The notes under the pieces: model-generated
Told to the model about the DNA's origin: nothing
The model's database searches: none
What the model saw: the letters and a program-made list of their open reading frames with translations, nothing else
Assembly: GCF_016908375.1 (NCBI RefSeq)
Contig: NZ_JAFBDS010000002.1
Coordinates: 372,001-436,000 of the forward strand
Reading direction: 5' to 3'
Length of the DNA: 64,000 bases
From: Amphibacillus cookii
GTDB taxonomy: Bacteria > Bacillota > Bacilli > Bacillales > Amphibacillaceae
Position numbers and translations under genes: made by a program
Shown here: positions 1 through 8,353 of the stretch, piece by piece
Layout: each line of letters opens with the position of its first letter
How positions within the stretch are numbered: position 1 is the first letter of the stretch

Positions 1-340
1 CCACTTGTTTGGCAGATATTCTATCATAAGCGAGTTGTTGAATATGATTATCTTTAAATAAACAAATAGCACCATTTTTTCGATAACCCGTAGACAGTTG
101 AGTGATCCCTTCTAATTGCTTGATAAAATGGGGGTAATAACGAGCGCCTTCTCGAACTAAGCGATACCATTTCTGATTTCGACGCTGACTTACCCACGGA
201 CAAATAATACCTGCTGAAGCAGAGGTAGCTTGTCCTTTATCTAATCGGTCATAAACAGTGACCGGATAACCGCTTTTGACTAAGTGATAGGCAATAGAAG
301 CACCTGCTATACCACCACCGATAATTGTAAATGTAGACAT
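1..340 (-). CDS. FAD-dependent oxidoreductase (DAO family), 5' part
   Basis: The reading frame starts with ATG at 338-340 on the minus strand, preceded by an AGGAGGG ribosome binding site, and runs off the left edge of the window, so only about 113 N-terminal residues are visible. It opens with FTIIGGGIAGASIAYHLVKS, a dinucleotide-binding Rossmann motif GxGxxG, followed about 20 residues later by an acidic residue (VYDR) that would hold the FAD ribose. This is typical of D-amino-acid-oxidase-like flavoenzymes. The substrate cannot be told from this part. It is divergent from the methyltransferase gene to its right. Confidence 0.8.
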   Translation of the reverse strand, partial: MSTFTIIGGGIAGASIAYHLVKSGYPVTVYDRLDKGQATSASAGIICPWVSQRRNQKWYRLVREGARYYPHFIKQLEGITQLSTGYRKNGAICLFKDNHIQQLAYDRISAKQV

Positions 341-577
341 TGAATCCCTCCTGATCGTCTATTATAACTTAAATCATTTTTAATAAGAAGTGAGATGTTT
401 AAAAGTCTAGCTCACCCTGAAACATTTCTTTATCGTGTGATGGAGTGAAGGGTTAAGTTTCGAATATATTAAGAACGATTATAATGGTTAGTGAATCGCA
501 ATTATAATTTAGCGTATTGTATTCTTGCTCGTTAGCCGTTAAGATGTTAAAAGGGCATGTTGATAGGAGGAAGTGTG

Positions 578-1972
578 TTGACAAATATAAAGACTGAAAC
601 ATATATAACTGAAATTAATGAATTAGATCGTAAAGGATCAGGACGGGCGGTTGTTTGGCGTGATACGGGACAAGTTAATCCGAAAAAGCTTAAGTTAACG
701 ATCCCTCAGACCATTCCGGGTGAAAAAGTAAAAGTAACAGTGGACAACCCAGATCGAAAATGGCTGAGATTACAAGCTGACCAAGTTGTTGAACCGGATC
801 TAGAACGAATTGAACCGGATTGTCCTCACTTTGTACGGTGTGGTGGCTGTGTTTGGCAACATTGGAGTTATTCAGGACAATTAAAACATAAGACAGATTA
901 TGTTAAGAAAGTACTGGAAGCCCAAGGTTTTGATCAGTCCCTTGTTTTAGATACAGTGGGTGCTGAAAATCCTTGGCGTTATCGTAATAAGATGGAATTT
1001 ACTTTTGCAGCTGATGGTTCACTAGGATTACATGAACAAGGTAATTTTCGCAAGGTGATTCCGCTAGAAACATGTCTGATTGCTAGTGAAGACATGGTAA
1101 ATGCAGCAATGGAAGTAGCTAATTGGACCAAGACACATCAACTTTCTGGCTACCATAAAGACACACACACAGGGTTATTACGTCATCTTATGGTGAGACA
1201 GTCATTTGAAACAGGTGAAATCATGCTTGGTATCTTTGCAACGGAAGCTCCCGATCATGAACTCACTTATGCTATAGAGGATTTGATCCGTCGTATAGGT
1301 CGCAAATGCCCCCAAGTAAAAAGTTTAATGTGGTTTGAAAATCGTGATTGGGCTGATCGGACTCAAGCCGAACAGGCTCATATCTTAGCGGGCAGAGATT
1401 TTATTTATGACGAGATGTTTGGTTATCGTTACCGTTTATGGTTCGATACTTTTTTTCAAACGAATCCGAAGCAAGCAGAAAAGCTAGTAGAATTAGCAAT
1501 AGAGATGGCTAATCCTAAATCTTCAGAGAAAATGATTGATCTCTTTTGTGGTGTCGGCACCTTTTCCTTACCTTTCGCCACTAGGGTAAGTGCGTTAGCC
1601 GGCATAGAAATAGTGGAAACGTCAATTGCGTCAGCAAAACGTAATGCCATTGATAATGGTATCGATAATACCGTCTTTTTGGCTAAAGACGCAAGGCGAG
1701 GTATTGACCAAATATTAACTGACTTTGGCATACCTGATCTCCTTTTACTTGATCCACCGCGATCTGGTGCGGGTGGCAAAGTCATGCGTCGTATTGGTAG
1801 AGCTAAGCCTGAACGTATTGTCTATGTTTCTTGTAATCCAGAAACATTTGCCACTGACATTAAGGAGCTTGAACCTTTTGGTTATCAGCTAGAAAAAGTA
1901 CAACCCGTCGATCTTTTTCCACATACCGTGCATGTTGAGTGCTGTTCACTACTAACTTATGTGGGAAAATAA
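578..1972 (+). CDS. rlmCD: 23S rRNA (uracil-C5)-methyltransferase RlmCD, TRAM-containing
   Basis: This is a RumA/TrmA-type SAM-dependent enzyme that methylates uracils of 23S rRNA. The N-terminal 60 residues form a TRAM RNA-binding domain. Four cysteines (about C82, C88, C91 and C166) fit the Fe-S cluster of the family. The SAM site is DLFCGVGTFSL, the DPPRSG motif follows, and the catalytic cysteine lies in VSCNP (about C419). An in-frame ATG exists at 557, but the AGGAGG at 565-570 is placed correctly for TTG at 578 (or GTG at 575), so TTG is chosen. It is monocistronic, with a terminator right after it. A shorter paralogue lies at 21220. Confidence 0.9.
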   Translation: MTNIKTETYITEINELDRKGSGRAVVWRDTGQVNPKKLKLTIPQTIPGEKVKVTVDNPDRKWLRLQADQVVEPDLERIEPDCPHFVRCGGCVWQHWSYSGQLKHKTDYVKKVLEAQGFDQSLVLDTVGAENPWRYRNKMEFTFAADGSLGLHEQGNFRKVIPLETCLIASEDMVNAAMEVANWTKTHQLSGYHKDTHTGLLRHLMVRQSFETGEIMLGIFATEAPDHELTYAIEDLIRRIGRKCPQVKSLMWFENRDWADRTQAEQAHILAGRDFIYDEMFGYRYRLWFDTFFQTNPKQAEKLVELAIEMANPKSSEKMIDLFCGVGTFSLPFATRVSALAGIEIVETSIASAKRNAIDNGIDNTVFLAKDARRGIDQILTDFGIPDLLLLDPPRSGAGGKVMRRIGRAKPERIVYVSCNPETFATDIKELEPFGYQLEKVQPVDLFPHTVHVECCSLLTYVGK

Positions 1973-1991
1973 ATAGATGTAACAGTGAGTT

Positions 1992-2026
1992 AAGAGCCTT
2001 TTTAAGCAATTAAAGGCTCTTTTGTT
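1992..2026 (+). terminator. Rho-independent terminator after rlmCD
   Basis: A 10-bp stem AAGAGCCTTT / AAAGGCTCTT with a 10-nt loop is followed by TTGTT. It lies 20 bp past the methyltransferase stop codon. Confidence 0.85.
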
Positions 2027-2054
2027 ATTAAAAATTTTTAAGAACTGAATAAAT

Positions 2055-2706
2055 TTATTGTTTCCTTCCAAATTTATGTAAGAAATATGGTAGTGTATAT
2101 GGAGCATCACATCTAGGGGATTGGCATATAGATTGTTTTTTTGTAAATAGCATCAATAACAGAAGATAGATAAAGGTTTTCATATCATTTATTTCTAGAT
2201 AAGGCTCTACTTGTAGTTTCTCCATGGAAGTATAAATATTTCTTTGATTAACTCTAATTGGTCCAGGTTTGATGAACGTTTGAATTTCTTGGTCGTATAA
2301 AGCCTCAGTTAGAGATATAAATCCGAATAGTTGGTAACTTGCCAATTGATTCTCTTTTATATCGCTTAAACTAGCATCGGTTTTGATGAAACCAATTTTA
2401 ATATCACCACTATAAGAAACCATTGTTCTACTACCTCGTTTGGCTGACATGGTTTCTGTGTTCTCAATTCTGTATTCCAGTCCATTAATTACTTCATAAA
2501 TTTTTCTCCTTGCTTCCTGAAATCCTCCCAGCTTGTTCAAAATATCTTGAAATATCAAAATTTGATACCGTCATAGTTTGCGATGATTCATCAAAGGAAT
2601 ATGCGTTATCTCCATAGTCAAATGTCAATGTACCGAGTGGAAAACCTGTAATTGATGCTGCTTTTTCATTAAAATCATTCTCTTTAAATGCTATTGACAG
2701 GTTTAT
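2055..2706 (-). pseudogene. Frameshifted remnant of an unrecognised gene
   Basis: On the minus strand an open frame covers 2055-2558 (167 codons), but its only start would be a TTG at 2558 with no ribosome binding site. A second frame directly upstream (about 2559-2700) reads ENDFNEKAASITGF, continues to TVSNFDISRYF, and overlaps the first at the FDI/FQDI junction. The two are therefore best read as one coding sequence broken by a frameshift near 2550. The upstream frame has no start and meets a stop near 2712, where the padR promoter begins, so the 5' end appears deleted. The C-terminal end has a hydrophobic stretch (TFIYLLLLMLF) and two cysteines. I do not recognise the family. Confidence 0.5.
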
Positions 2707-2761
2707 CTACTTAGTGATACTATATAGTGGTAGTAAGTAATACTACATACCAGTATTACTG
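2694..2761 (+). promoter_or_regulatory. Promoter and palindromic operator candidates of the PadR operon
   Basis: TTGACA (2694-2699) lies 16 bp from GATACT (2716-2721). Just downstream is a perfect inverted repeat GTAGTA-N5-TACTAC (2730-2746), then a second dyad CAGTA-T-TACTG (2751-2761). Both share a TAGTA/TACTA-like half site and lie between the -10 element and the start codon, where an autoregulating PadR repressor would bind. Binding is inferred. Confidence 0.6.
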
Positions 2762-2772
2762 AATAGGGAGGG

Positions 2773-3105
2773 GTGAATATCCTGGTACATCTAACAGAAA
2801 TGCTCAAAGGCGTGCTTGAGGGCTGCGTGCTTGAAATTATAAACCGCAAAGAAACTTATGGTTACGAAATAACGAGGCAGCTGAATGATCTTGGCTTTAC
2901 AGATGTCGTGGATGGGACAGTTTATACCATCTTGGTGCGTTTAGAGAAAAACAGGTTGGTGGAGATAACGAAAAAGCCATCTGATAAAGGACCTGCGCGC
3001 AAGTTTTATGTACTCAATGATGCAGGGCGTGAAGAGTTGCAGAGGTTCTGGGAAAAATGGGAGTTTCTATCATCTAAAATAAACCAATTAAAGGAGGAGA
3101 TATAA
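2773..3105 (+). CDS. PadR family transcriptional regulator
   Basis: This is a 110-residue winged-helix repressor of the short PadR type. It has KGVLEGCVLEII (helix 1), the conserved YGYEI motif, a recognition region with GTVYTILVRLEKN, and wing residues KGPARKFYVLN before the C-terminal dimerisation helix. GTG at 2773 follows GGGAGGG very closely, so the true start may be an internal codon; an ATG at 2800 is also possible but is far from the site. The stop overlaps the next start (TAATG). PadR proteins commonly repress adjacent multidrug exporters, which fits the ABC genes downstream. Confidence 0.85.
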   Translation: MNILVHLTEMLKGVLEGCVLEIINRKETYGYEITRQLNDLGFTDVVDGTVYTILVRLEKNRLVEITKKPSDKGPARKFYVLNDAGREELQRFWEKWEFLSSKINQLKEEI

Positions 3106-3452
3106 TGAATTTTTGGGACAAAATCACGGGGAAGGACATGGAAAAACAAGCGCAAGCCTTCGCTTCTCGGATCAAGAAGCTACCTGCTGATTTTCAAGGG
3201 GCATGGGAAACAATAGACACCTATCTTTGGCAGTACTCAGATTTCACCGGTCGCAACCTTATGCCAATTCTTGATGGTGTCCTTGGCCTCTTGGAGGAAG
3301 CGGCGGCCGACGGTCAGAGTGTACAGGAGGTGTTGGGTGACGATATAGAAGGATTCTGTTCATCTCTGGCTGGTGAAGAAGGGGCAAAGTCTTATCGCGA
3401 CAAGTTGCGCCAGCAACTGAACAATAATATCGCTAAAAAATTAGGTCGTTAG
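3105..3452 (+). CDS. DUF1048 family protein, copy 1
   Basis: This is a 115-residue, mostly helical soluble protein of the DUF1048 family, which is repeatedly found beside PadR regulators. No signal peptide or membrane segment is visible. Key features are KKLPADFQGAWETIDTYLW near residue 25, a central GVLGLLEEAAADG, and DIEGFCSSL. The start overlaps the padR stop, so translation is probably coupled. It is clearly related to the next gene (shared P-D-(F/Y)-Q, GLL..EEAA and FC..L positions), which indicates a tandem duplication. Function is unknown; a role in sensing or assisting the exporter is only a guess from context. Confidence 0.8.
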   Translation: MNFWDKITGKDMEKQAQAFASRIKKLPADFQGAWETIDTYLWQYSDFTGRNLMPILDGVLGLLEEAAADGQSVQEVLGDDIEGFCSSLAGEEGAKSYRDKLRQQLNNNIAKKLGR

Positions 3453-3456
3453 GAGG

Positions 3457-3816
3457 ATGAAAGTGAGAATACAAGATATTGTCGAAGGAAAAAAAGAGTG
3501 GCGAGCGCACATGGCGCGTGTCAAAAAACTACCACAAGATTATCAAATTGTTTATAAAGAGATTCAAAAATATCTATTTAAAGTCGGTCCTGTTGAACTA
3601 ACCGAGGGGACTGGGTTGCTTTCAGGGATTATCGATCTTTTTGAAGAGGGGGCGGCCTTGGGGAAAGGTGTGCTGGAGGTGACGGGCAGTGACGTTGCAG
3701 CCTTCTGCGACGATCTAATCAAAGATTCAAAAACTTTTGCTGACATCATTCAAGAATCTGTTAATCAAGAGGTCAACAAGTCAATGAAAAAGGTTGTCAA
3801 GGATAAAACTAAGTAA
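3457..3816 (+). CDS. DUF1048 family protein, copy 2
   Basis: This 119-residue protein begins 4 bp after copy 1, with an AGGAGG ribosome binding site inside the gap. It carries the same pattern as copy 1: KKLPQDYQIVYKEIQKYLF, then GLLSGIIDLFEEGAALG and DVAAFCDDL. It ends in a lysine-rich tail (KKVVKDKTK). It is soluble and has no recognised catalytic motif. The two copies have diverged enough that they may form a heteromer. It lies in the same operon as PadR and the ABC exporter. Confidence 0.8.
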   Translation: MKVRIQDIVEGKKEWRAHMARVKKLPQDYQIVYKEIQKYLFKVGPVELTEGTGLLSGIIDLFEEGAALGKGVLEVTGSDVAAFCDDLIKDSKTFADIIQESVNQEVNKSMKKVVKDKTK

Positions 3817-3836
3817 ACGGGAGGGATTGGTAGCGT

Positions 3837-4022
3837 GTGAATTATGAGTGGATATTATGCCCTGTTTGTGGCAACAAAACACGAGTCAAGGTAGGGGTTG
3901 ATACGGTACTTGAAAACTTTCCACTATTTTGTCCTAAGTGTAAATATGAAACGATTATCAATGTAAAACAAATGAATATTTCAGTTAGCAAAGAGCCAGA
4001 CGCTAAGACGCAGAGCCGATAG
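3837..4022 (+). CDS. Cysteine-rich KTR domain protein
   Basis: This 61-residue protein has two CxxC knuckles, CPVCGNKTR near residue 8 and CPKC near residue 32, which suggest a zinc-ribbon fold. It ends in EPDAKTQSR. The same small protein type, with the same ending, is known next to resistance genes of Tn916-like elements, so it is a marker of a mobile cassette. It starts with GTG. Its stop codon lies inside the stem of the hairpin at 4012. Role is unknown. Confidence 0.8.
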   Translation: MNYEWILCPVCGNKTRVKVGVDTVLENFPLFCPKCKYETIINVKQMNISVSKEPDAKTQSR

Positions 4023-4056
4023 CCGTGAGTTGAATCACAGTTGTCGGCTCTTTGTT
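4012..4056 (+). terminator. Intrinsic terminator or attenuator before the ABC genes
   Basis: The stem AGAGCCGA (4012-4019) pairs with TCGGCTCT (4044-4051), with further pairing toward the loop through TGA/TCA, and is followed by TTTGTTTA. It overlaps the KTR stop codon and lies 20 bp before the ATPase start, so it would limit read-through into the exporter. A second AGAGCC at 3992-3997 could compete for the same 3' arm, which would allow an antiterminated form. Confidence 0.7.
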
Positions 4057-4075
4057 TATAGAGGAGGAAAAGTAA

Positions 4076-4837
4076 ATGAAAAAAAATATCATACAAATTG
4101 AAGGTGTAAAGAAATCTTATAAAGATGTAGAAGTACTCAAAGGAGTAAATTTTGAAGTGGAGCAGGGAGGTGTTTTTGCATTATTAGGTTCCAATGGAGC
4201 CGGAAAAACTACGATGATTAGAGTCATGGCTACTTTACTTAAGGCAGATGCCGGAAGTGTTGTAATCAATGGCTTTGATATTGAAAAAGAACCAGCAGAG
4301 ATTAGAAATTCTATCAGTCTTACTGGTCAGTTTGCTGCTATTGACGAAATATTGACTGGACGTGAAAATCTTCAAATGATAGCAAAACTTAGACATCTTG
4401 AAAATCCAAATCAAGTAGCAGATGAGTTAATTAATCGTTTTGGTATGTCAGAGGCTGCAGACCGCAGAGCGGGTACTTACTCTGGAGGTATGAAAAGAAG
4501 AATTGATATCGCAATGAGTCTTGTGGGAAATCCAAAGATTATTTTCCTAGATGAGCCAACGACAGGTCTTGATCCAGAAGCACGTTTAGAAGTTTGGAAG
4601 ATTGTAAAGGAGTTATCAGCTGCAGGAACTACAGTATTCTTAACGACTCAATATTTAGAAGAAGCAGAACAACTTGCGGATAAAATAGCTATTCTTCATG
4701 GAGGAAAAATCATTGCGTTAGATACACTAGAGGGATTGAAAAAACTATTCCCGCCTGCAAAAGTTGAATATGTTGAAAAACAACCGACCTTAGAAGAAAT
4801 ATTTCTAACAATCATTGGTGAAAAGGGGGAGAAATAA
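4076..4837 (+). CDS. ABC exporter ATP-binding protein (DrrA-like)
   Basis: A 253-residue ATPase of the drug/antibiotic export type. Walker A is GSNGAGKTT (about residues 38-46), the signature is YSGGMKRR, Walker B is IIFLDEPTTGLD, and the switch region is LTTQYLEEAEQLAD. The C-terminal extension is short compared with DrrA proteins of more than 300 residues. It has a strong GAGGAGG site and joins the permease gene with no gap (TAA-ATG). It would energise the membrane subunit encoded next. The substrate is not evident. Confidence 0.9.
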   Translation: MKKNIIQIEGVKKSYKDVEVLKGVNFEVEQGGVFALLGSNGAGKTTMIRVMATLLKADAGSVVINGFDIEKEPAEIRNSISLTGQFAAIDEILTGRENLQMIAKLRHLENPNQVADELINRFGMSEAADRRAGTYSGGMKRRIDIAMSLVGNPKIIFLDEPTTGLDPEARLEVWKIVKELSAAGTTVFLTTQYLEEAEQLADKIAILHGGKIIALDTLEGLKKLFPPAKVEYVEKQPTLEEIFLTIIGEKGEK

Positions 4838-5605
4838 ATGGAATCAACAAATAAATATTTTTTCAAAGATATGAGTGTTATGTTTGGACGTTCTATGCGT
4901 CATATTATTAGAAGTATGGATACAATTATTACAGTTTGTATCACACCAATTGCGATGATGTTATTATTCGTTTATGTATTTGGTGGTGCAATCGAAACAG
5001 GTACAGAAAATTATGTTAATTATCTATTTCCAGGTATAATGTTAATGGCTATTGGTAGTGGGATTGCATATGTAGCTTACCGTTTGTTTACAGATAAAGA
5101 ACGTGGTATATTTGAACGTTTTCACTCTATGCCTATCGCTCGTTCTACAGTATTATGGGGACATGTATTAACTTCATTAATTTCTAATGGAATTTCTGTA
5201 TTAGTGATTATACTTGTTGCATTATTAATGGGCTTCCGTTCTTCAGCAGGAATCTTAGAATGGTTAGCGGTATTTGGAATTCTTGGGATCTTTACACTTG
5301 CTTTGACCTGGATTGCTGTAATTGCGGGACTTACTGCTAAAACATCAGATGGCGTAGGTGCATTCGCTTACCCAATTGCCTTCTTACCATTTATCAGTTC
5401 TGCCTTTGTACCAACAGATGCGATGCCTAAAGCAGTACGAGCCTTTGCAGAAAACCAGCCAGTAACATCTATCGTAGAAGCTATCCGTGCATTACTTTCG
5501 AATGCATTGGCGAGTAATGATATTTGGATCGCCATAGCATGGTGTGTTGGAATCATGGTCGTGGCATATATCATTGCAATGAGAATATATAAAAGAATGG
5601 TATGA
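4838..5605 (+). CDS. ABC-2 type permease (DrrB-like)
   Basis: A 255-residue integral membrane protein with about six hydrophobic segments. The pattern fits ABC-2 permeases: first segment ITVCITPIAMMLLFVYVFGG, then LFPGIMLMAIGSGIAY, the conserved ERF.SMPIARS stretch, and a late FLPFISSAFVPTDAMP loop. It directly follows its ATPase gene. Together they form the exporter of the PadR cassette. The closest recognised type is the daunorubicin-resistance transporter family, but drug specificity cannot be read from sequence. Confidence 0.88.
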   Translation: MESTNKYFFKDMSVMFGRSMRHIIRSMDTIITVCITPIAMMLLFVYVFGGAIETGTENYVNYLFPGIMLMAIGSGIAYVAYRLFTDKERGIFERFHSMPIARSTVLWGHVLTSLISNGISVLVIILVALLMGFRSSAGILEWLAVFGILGIFTLALTWIAVIAGLTAKTSDGVGAFAYPIAFLPFISSAFVPTDAMPKAVRAFAENQPVTSIVEAIRALLSNALASNDIWIAIAWCVGIMVVAYIIAMRIYKRMV

Positions 5606-5707
5606 AAATGGGTAAACGACAGATCAAAACATTGTTATTGCCACTACCATTCAGATTGTAAACCGTACGGGGATGGAGTGTAACGAGGAGTAATAAAGGA
5701 TTAACTG

Positions 5708-5743
5708 GCTGACTTTGATCAATGATCTGAGTCGGCTTTTTTA
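5708..5743 (+). terminator. Terminator after the ABC exporter
   Basis: The stem GCTGACT (5708-5714) / AGTCGGC (5730-5736) is followed by TTTTTT. A near copy, including the loop, occurs at 22665 (see findings). Confidence 0.8.
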
Positions 5744-5761
5744 AGTTAATCAGGATTTACG

Positions 5762-5932
5762 TTGATAAATATTTGGAAACCGAATATACAATCGATGCTT
5801 GTTAGTAATTTGCATATTATGCTAATGAATATTTTCGACCCAGAAATCTCTATTGCTACTTTCATAGTCATTATGTTGCTTCAAAACAGTATTATTTTAG
5901 CAATCACTATGGCTGAGGACACCAATAAATAA
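5762..5932 (+). CDS. Possible small membrane peptide
   Basis: A 56-codon frame starts with TTG after a weak AGGA and has a hydrophobic stretch (SIATFIVIMLLQNSIILAITMA) before a charged tail. No family is recognised. It could be a remnant of a larger membrane protein, since it lies in debris next to an IS fragment. Confidence 0.25.
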   Translation: MINIWKPNIQSMLVSNLHIMLMNIFDPEISIATFIVIMLLQNSIILAITMAEDTNK

Positions 5933-6024
5933 TCAATGAATGGAAAATATTAACTGTCCATAAGTGGTTCTTTGTCAAATGACGTTGGTCAGAATTTTTG
6001 CCGATAATTTTATAGGTGAATTTC

Positions 6025-6068
6025 ACAAACAACATTCAAATAGGATAATCTACTTGAATGTTGTTTGT
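6025..6068. terminator. Long hairpin next to the ISL3 remnant
   Basis: A perfect 15-bp stem ACAAACAACATTCAA / TTGAATGTTGTTTGT is extended by three more pairs after one mismatch, leaving a 6-nt loop. A T-rich stretch follows on the plus strand. It may be a terminator for plus-strand transcripts or part of the old IS end. Confidence 0.6.
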
Positions 6069-6087
6069 TTTGGAGTCGTTTTTTTGC

Positions 6088-6270
6088 TCATTTCGATTCA
6101 ACAGATCTTAACTTAAAATGAAGTAAAATTTGGTATTTATAGTTTCTGAAATTGAAATTACGAAAGCCATAGGCAACATGATTAAGCGCTTTAATCTCAT
6201 TGTTGATTCCCGCAATAATGACATTATACATTTTCATTTATCCTTTACAAGGCGTTAATTTGACCATATG
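6088..6270 (-). pseudogene. ISL3 family transposase, C-terminal remnant
   Basis: On the minus strand, 6088-6231 encodes AGINNEIKALNHVAYGFRNF and then a basic C-terminus. This matches the conserved end of ISL3 transposases (EGxNNKIKxxKRxxYGYRNF). Upstream of a stop, another frame reads VKLTPCKG. All catalytic regions are missing, so this is a dead fragment. Confidence 0.7.
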
Positions 6271-6428
6271 ATTAATATTATTCGACAAAAAACAACAATG
6301 CACTACATTATGAAGAGCTATGCTTCGTTTATCATCATACATAAGCATAGGGAAAACGCATTGGACTGATATCGATTAATCGGTCCATATTACAAGATTC
6401 AAAAGTCATACCACCAAGGAATGATCAC

Positions 6429-8116
6429 ATGAAAAAGATACAGACCAAACTATCCATAGGCTTTTTATCAGTTATCTTGTTGTTTTCAATTGGAATGTTA
6501 ATAATCGGATTTTTTCAAAGTAATATTAAAGAAGCTAATGAAGAAGGAAGAGATGCTTCTAGGGAACAATTTATATCTATGGAGTTAAGGGCGATAACGT
6601 TAGAAAAAAATGTTATATTATTAGATTATATTGTTTCATCAGATAATGAACATATAAACGATTATGAGAGTGCTGTCAATGAACAGAGTACACGCTTAGA
6701 TGAACTAGAATTGTACATGGAAACAGAGGATCAAATAGCCCTTTTTGAGAACCTACAACAGAGTACTCATCAAATTGATGAAGCTTTCTTTAATGAACTT
6801 GTTCCTGCATTAGAAGCAGGTAATATTGATCTTGCTATAGAAATTGACAGTACAATTATAGAAGAAGCTGAAAGGTCCATTGAATCTTCAATTGATGACA
6901 TTGTGGAAATTGCTCAGAGAGATGCCTTATTAGCTGAGGAGCGAGAAGACAACCAACTTTCGCAGTCTCAATTATTTACAATTTTAATTCCTGTAGTCTC
7001 AATTATTTTCAGCATTTTCATTGCGTTTTTCATAGGTAGACAAATCTCTGGACCAATAAAAGCAAGTCAAGCACTGAGTAATGAAATAGCATCGGGCGTT
7101 TTAAATGGAAAGCAACTAGATATAAAATCGAAGGATGAAGTTGGGCAACTAGGTGGTTCATTAAATAAGATGCAACAGAAATTAAAGGGGATTATAGGAA
7201 GAGTAGCAAATAGCTCTGAAAATTTGTCAGGACAAAGTGAAGAACTTGCTCAAACTGCTAATGAAGTTCAAACGAGTACAACTCAGATTGCAACAACCAT
7301 GCAAGAATTAGCTTCTGGATCAGAATCACAAGCTTCTAATGCTAGTGATTTATCAGCAGTTATGAATGCGTTCGCTCATAATATAAAAGTGGCAAATGAA
7401 AATGGAGAACATATTTCTTTATCCTCAAAAAGGTTTTAAACATGACAAATGAAGGTAAAAACTTAATGTCAACTTCAATGAATCAAATGCAAATAATAGA
7501 TCAAATGGTGAATGAATCTGTACTTAAGGTTCAAGGGCTAGATTCACAGACACGGGAAATTAATAAATTGACTAAAGTCATTAATGACATTGCAGAGCAG
7601 ACAAATTTACTAGCCTTAAATGCAGCTATTGAAGCTGCTCGGGCAGGAGAACACGGAAAAGGATTTGCAGTTGTAGCAGATGAAGTTAGAAAACTTGCTG
7701 AACAAGTGACTGTATCTGCTTCTGACATTACAGAGATTGTTACAACAATTCAGTCGGAATCAAGTGTGGTTACCGATACACTACAGTCTGGATATAAACA
7801 AGTTGAACAAGGGACCACAGAGATGACAAAAACAAATGACAAATTTAACGAAATAAGTTATTCGGTAACAGACATGGTAGGCCGCATAGACACCGTATCT
7901 TCAAACTTGTTAACCATACTAGAGAGTAGTGAAGAAATGAATACCAAAATCCAGAAGATTGCGGCTATTTCTCAGGAGTCTGCAGCTGGAGTGGAACAGG
8001 TATCTGCGTCATCACAACAAACCAGTGTCTCTATGGAGGAAGTTGTTAACAGTTCCGATGAATTGGCAAAACTATCAGAAGGCTTAAACGATATTATCCG
8101 TGAATTTAAACTATAG
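6429..8116 (+). pseudogene. Methyl-accepting chemotaxis protein, split by a one-base frameshift
   Basis: Two consecutive frames (6429-7439 and about 7430-8116) together make one receptor of about 560 residues. The first part has a membrane segment at residues 7-29, a four-helix-bundle sensor domain, a second membrane segment near 180-202 and a HAMP domain. The second part has the signalling tip [21 protein letters not shown] and [11 protein letters not shown]. The break is at a run of five A (7427-7431): adding one A would join the frames (SKKVLNMTN). It has an ATG start and is followed by a terminator. It may be a true mutation, a phase-variable tract or a sequencing error. Confidence 0.85.
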
Positions 8117-8141
8117 GAAACCCGAAACACAGCTAATATTT

Positions 8142-8177
8142 GACGTTGATGAGTTTTTTTACTCATCAACGTCTTTT
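8142..8177 (+). terminator. Terminator after the chemotaxis receptor
   Basis: A perfect 13-bp stem GACGTTGATGAGT / ACTCATCAACGTC with a 6-nt loop, then TTTTATT. Confidence 0.9.
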
Positions 8178-8273
8178 ATTATATAACCCCTTTTCGACTC
8201 ACTTGTTTCATTCTTCTATCTATACTTTATTCTGACTAAAAAATCAGTGAAAGAAATTATTTTCAAGAAACTG

Positions 8274-8304
8274 TTGACCTTCACGTTACGTCATCGTTTA
8301 TATT
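8274..8304 (+). promoter_or_regulatory. MerR-type promoter with 19-bp spacer
   Basis: TTGACC (8274-8279) and TATATT (8299-8304) are separated by 19 bp instead of 17. The spacer contains ACGT-T-ACGT at its centre. Over-long spacers with a central dyad are the hallmark of promoters activated by MerR proteins, and TipA/Mta-type sites have this look. Confidence 0.65.
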
Positions 8305-8353
8305 ATAGCTATGATCATTTATTGGCCAATAAAATTAGTTAGGGGAGTTGAAG

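Noticed and set aside
7427-7432. Programmed -1 frameshift in the chemotaxis receptor
   Set aside because: The zero-frame codons TCA AAA AGG do not form a standard X XXY YYZ slippery heptamer.
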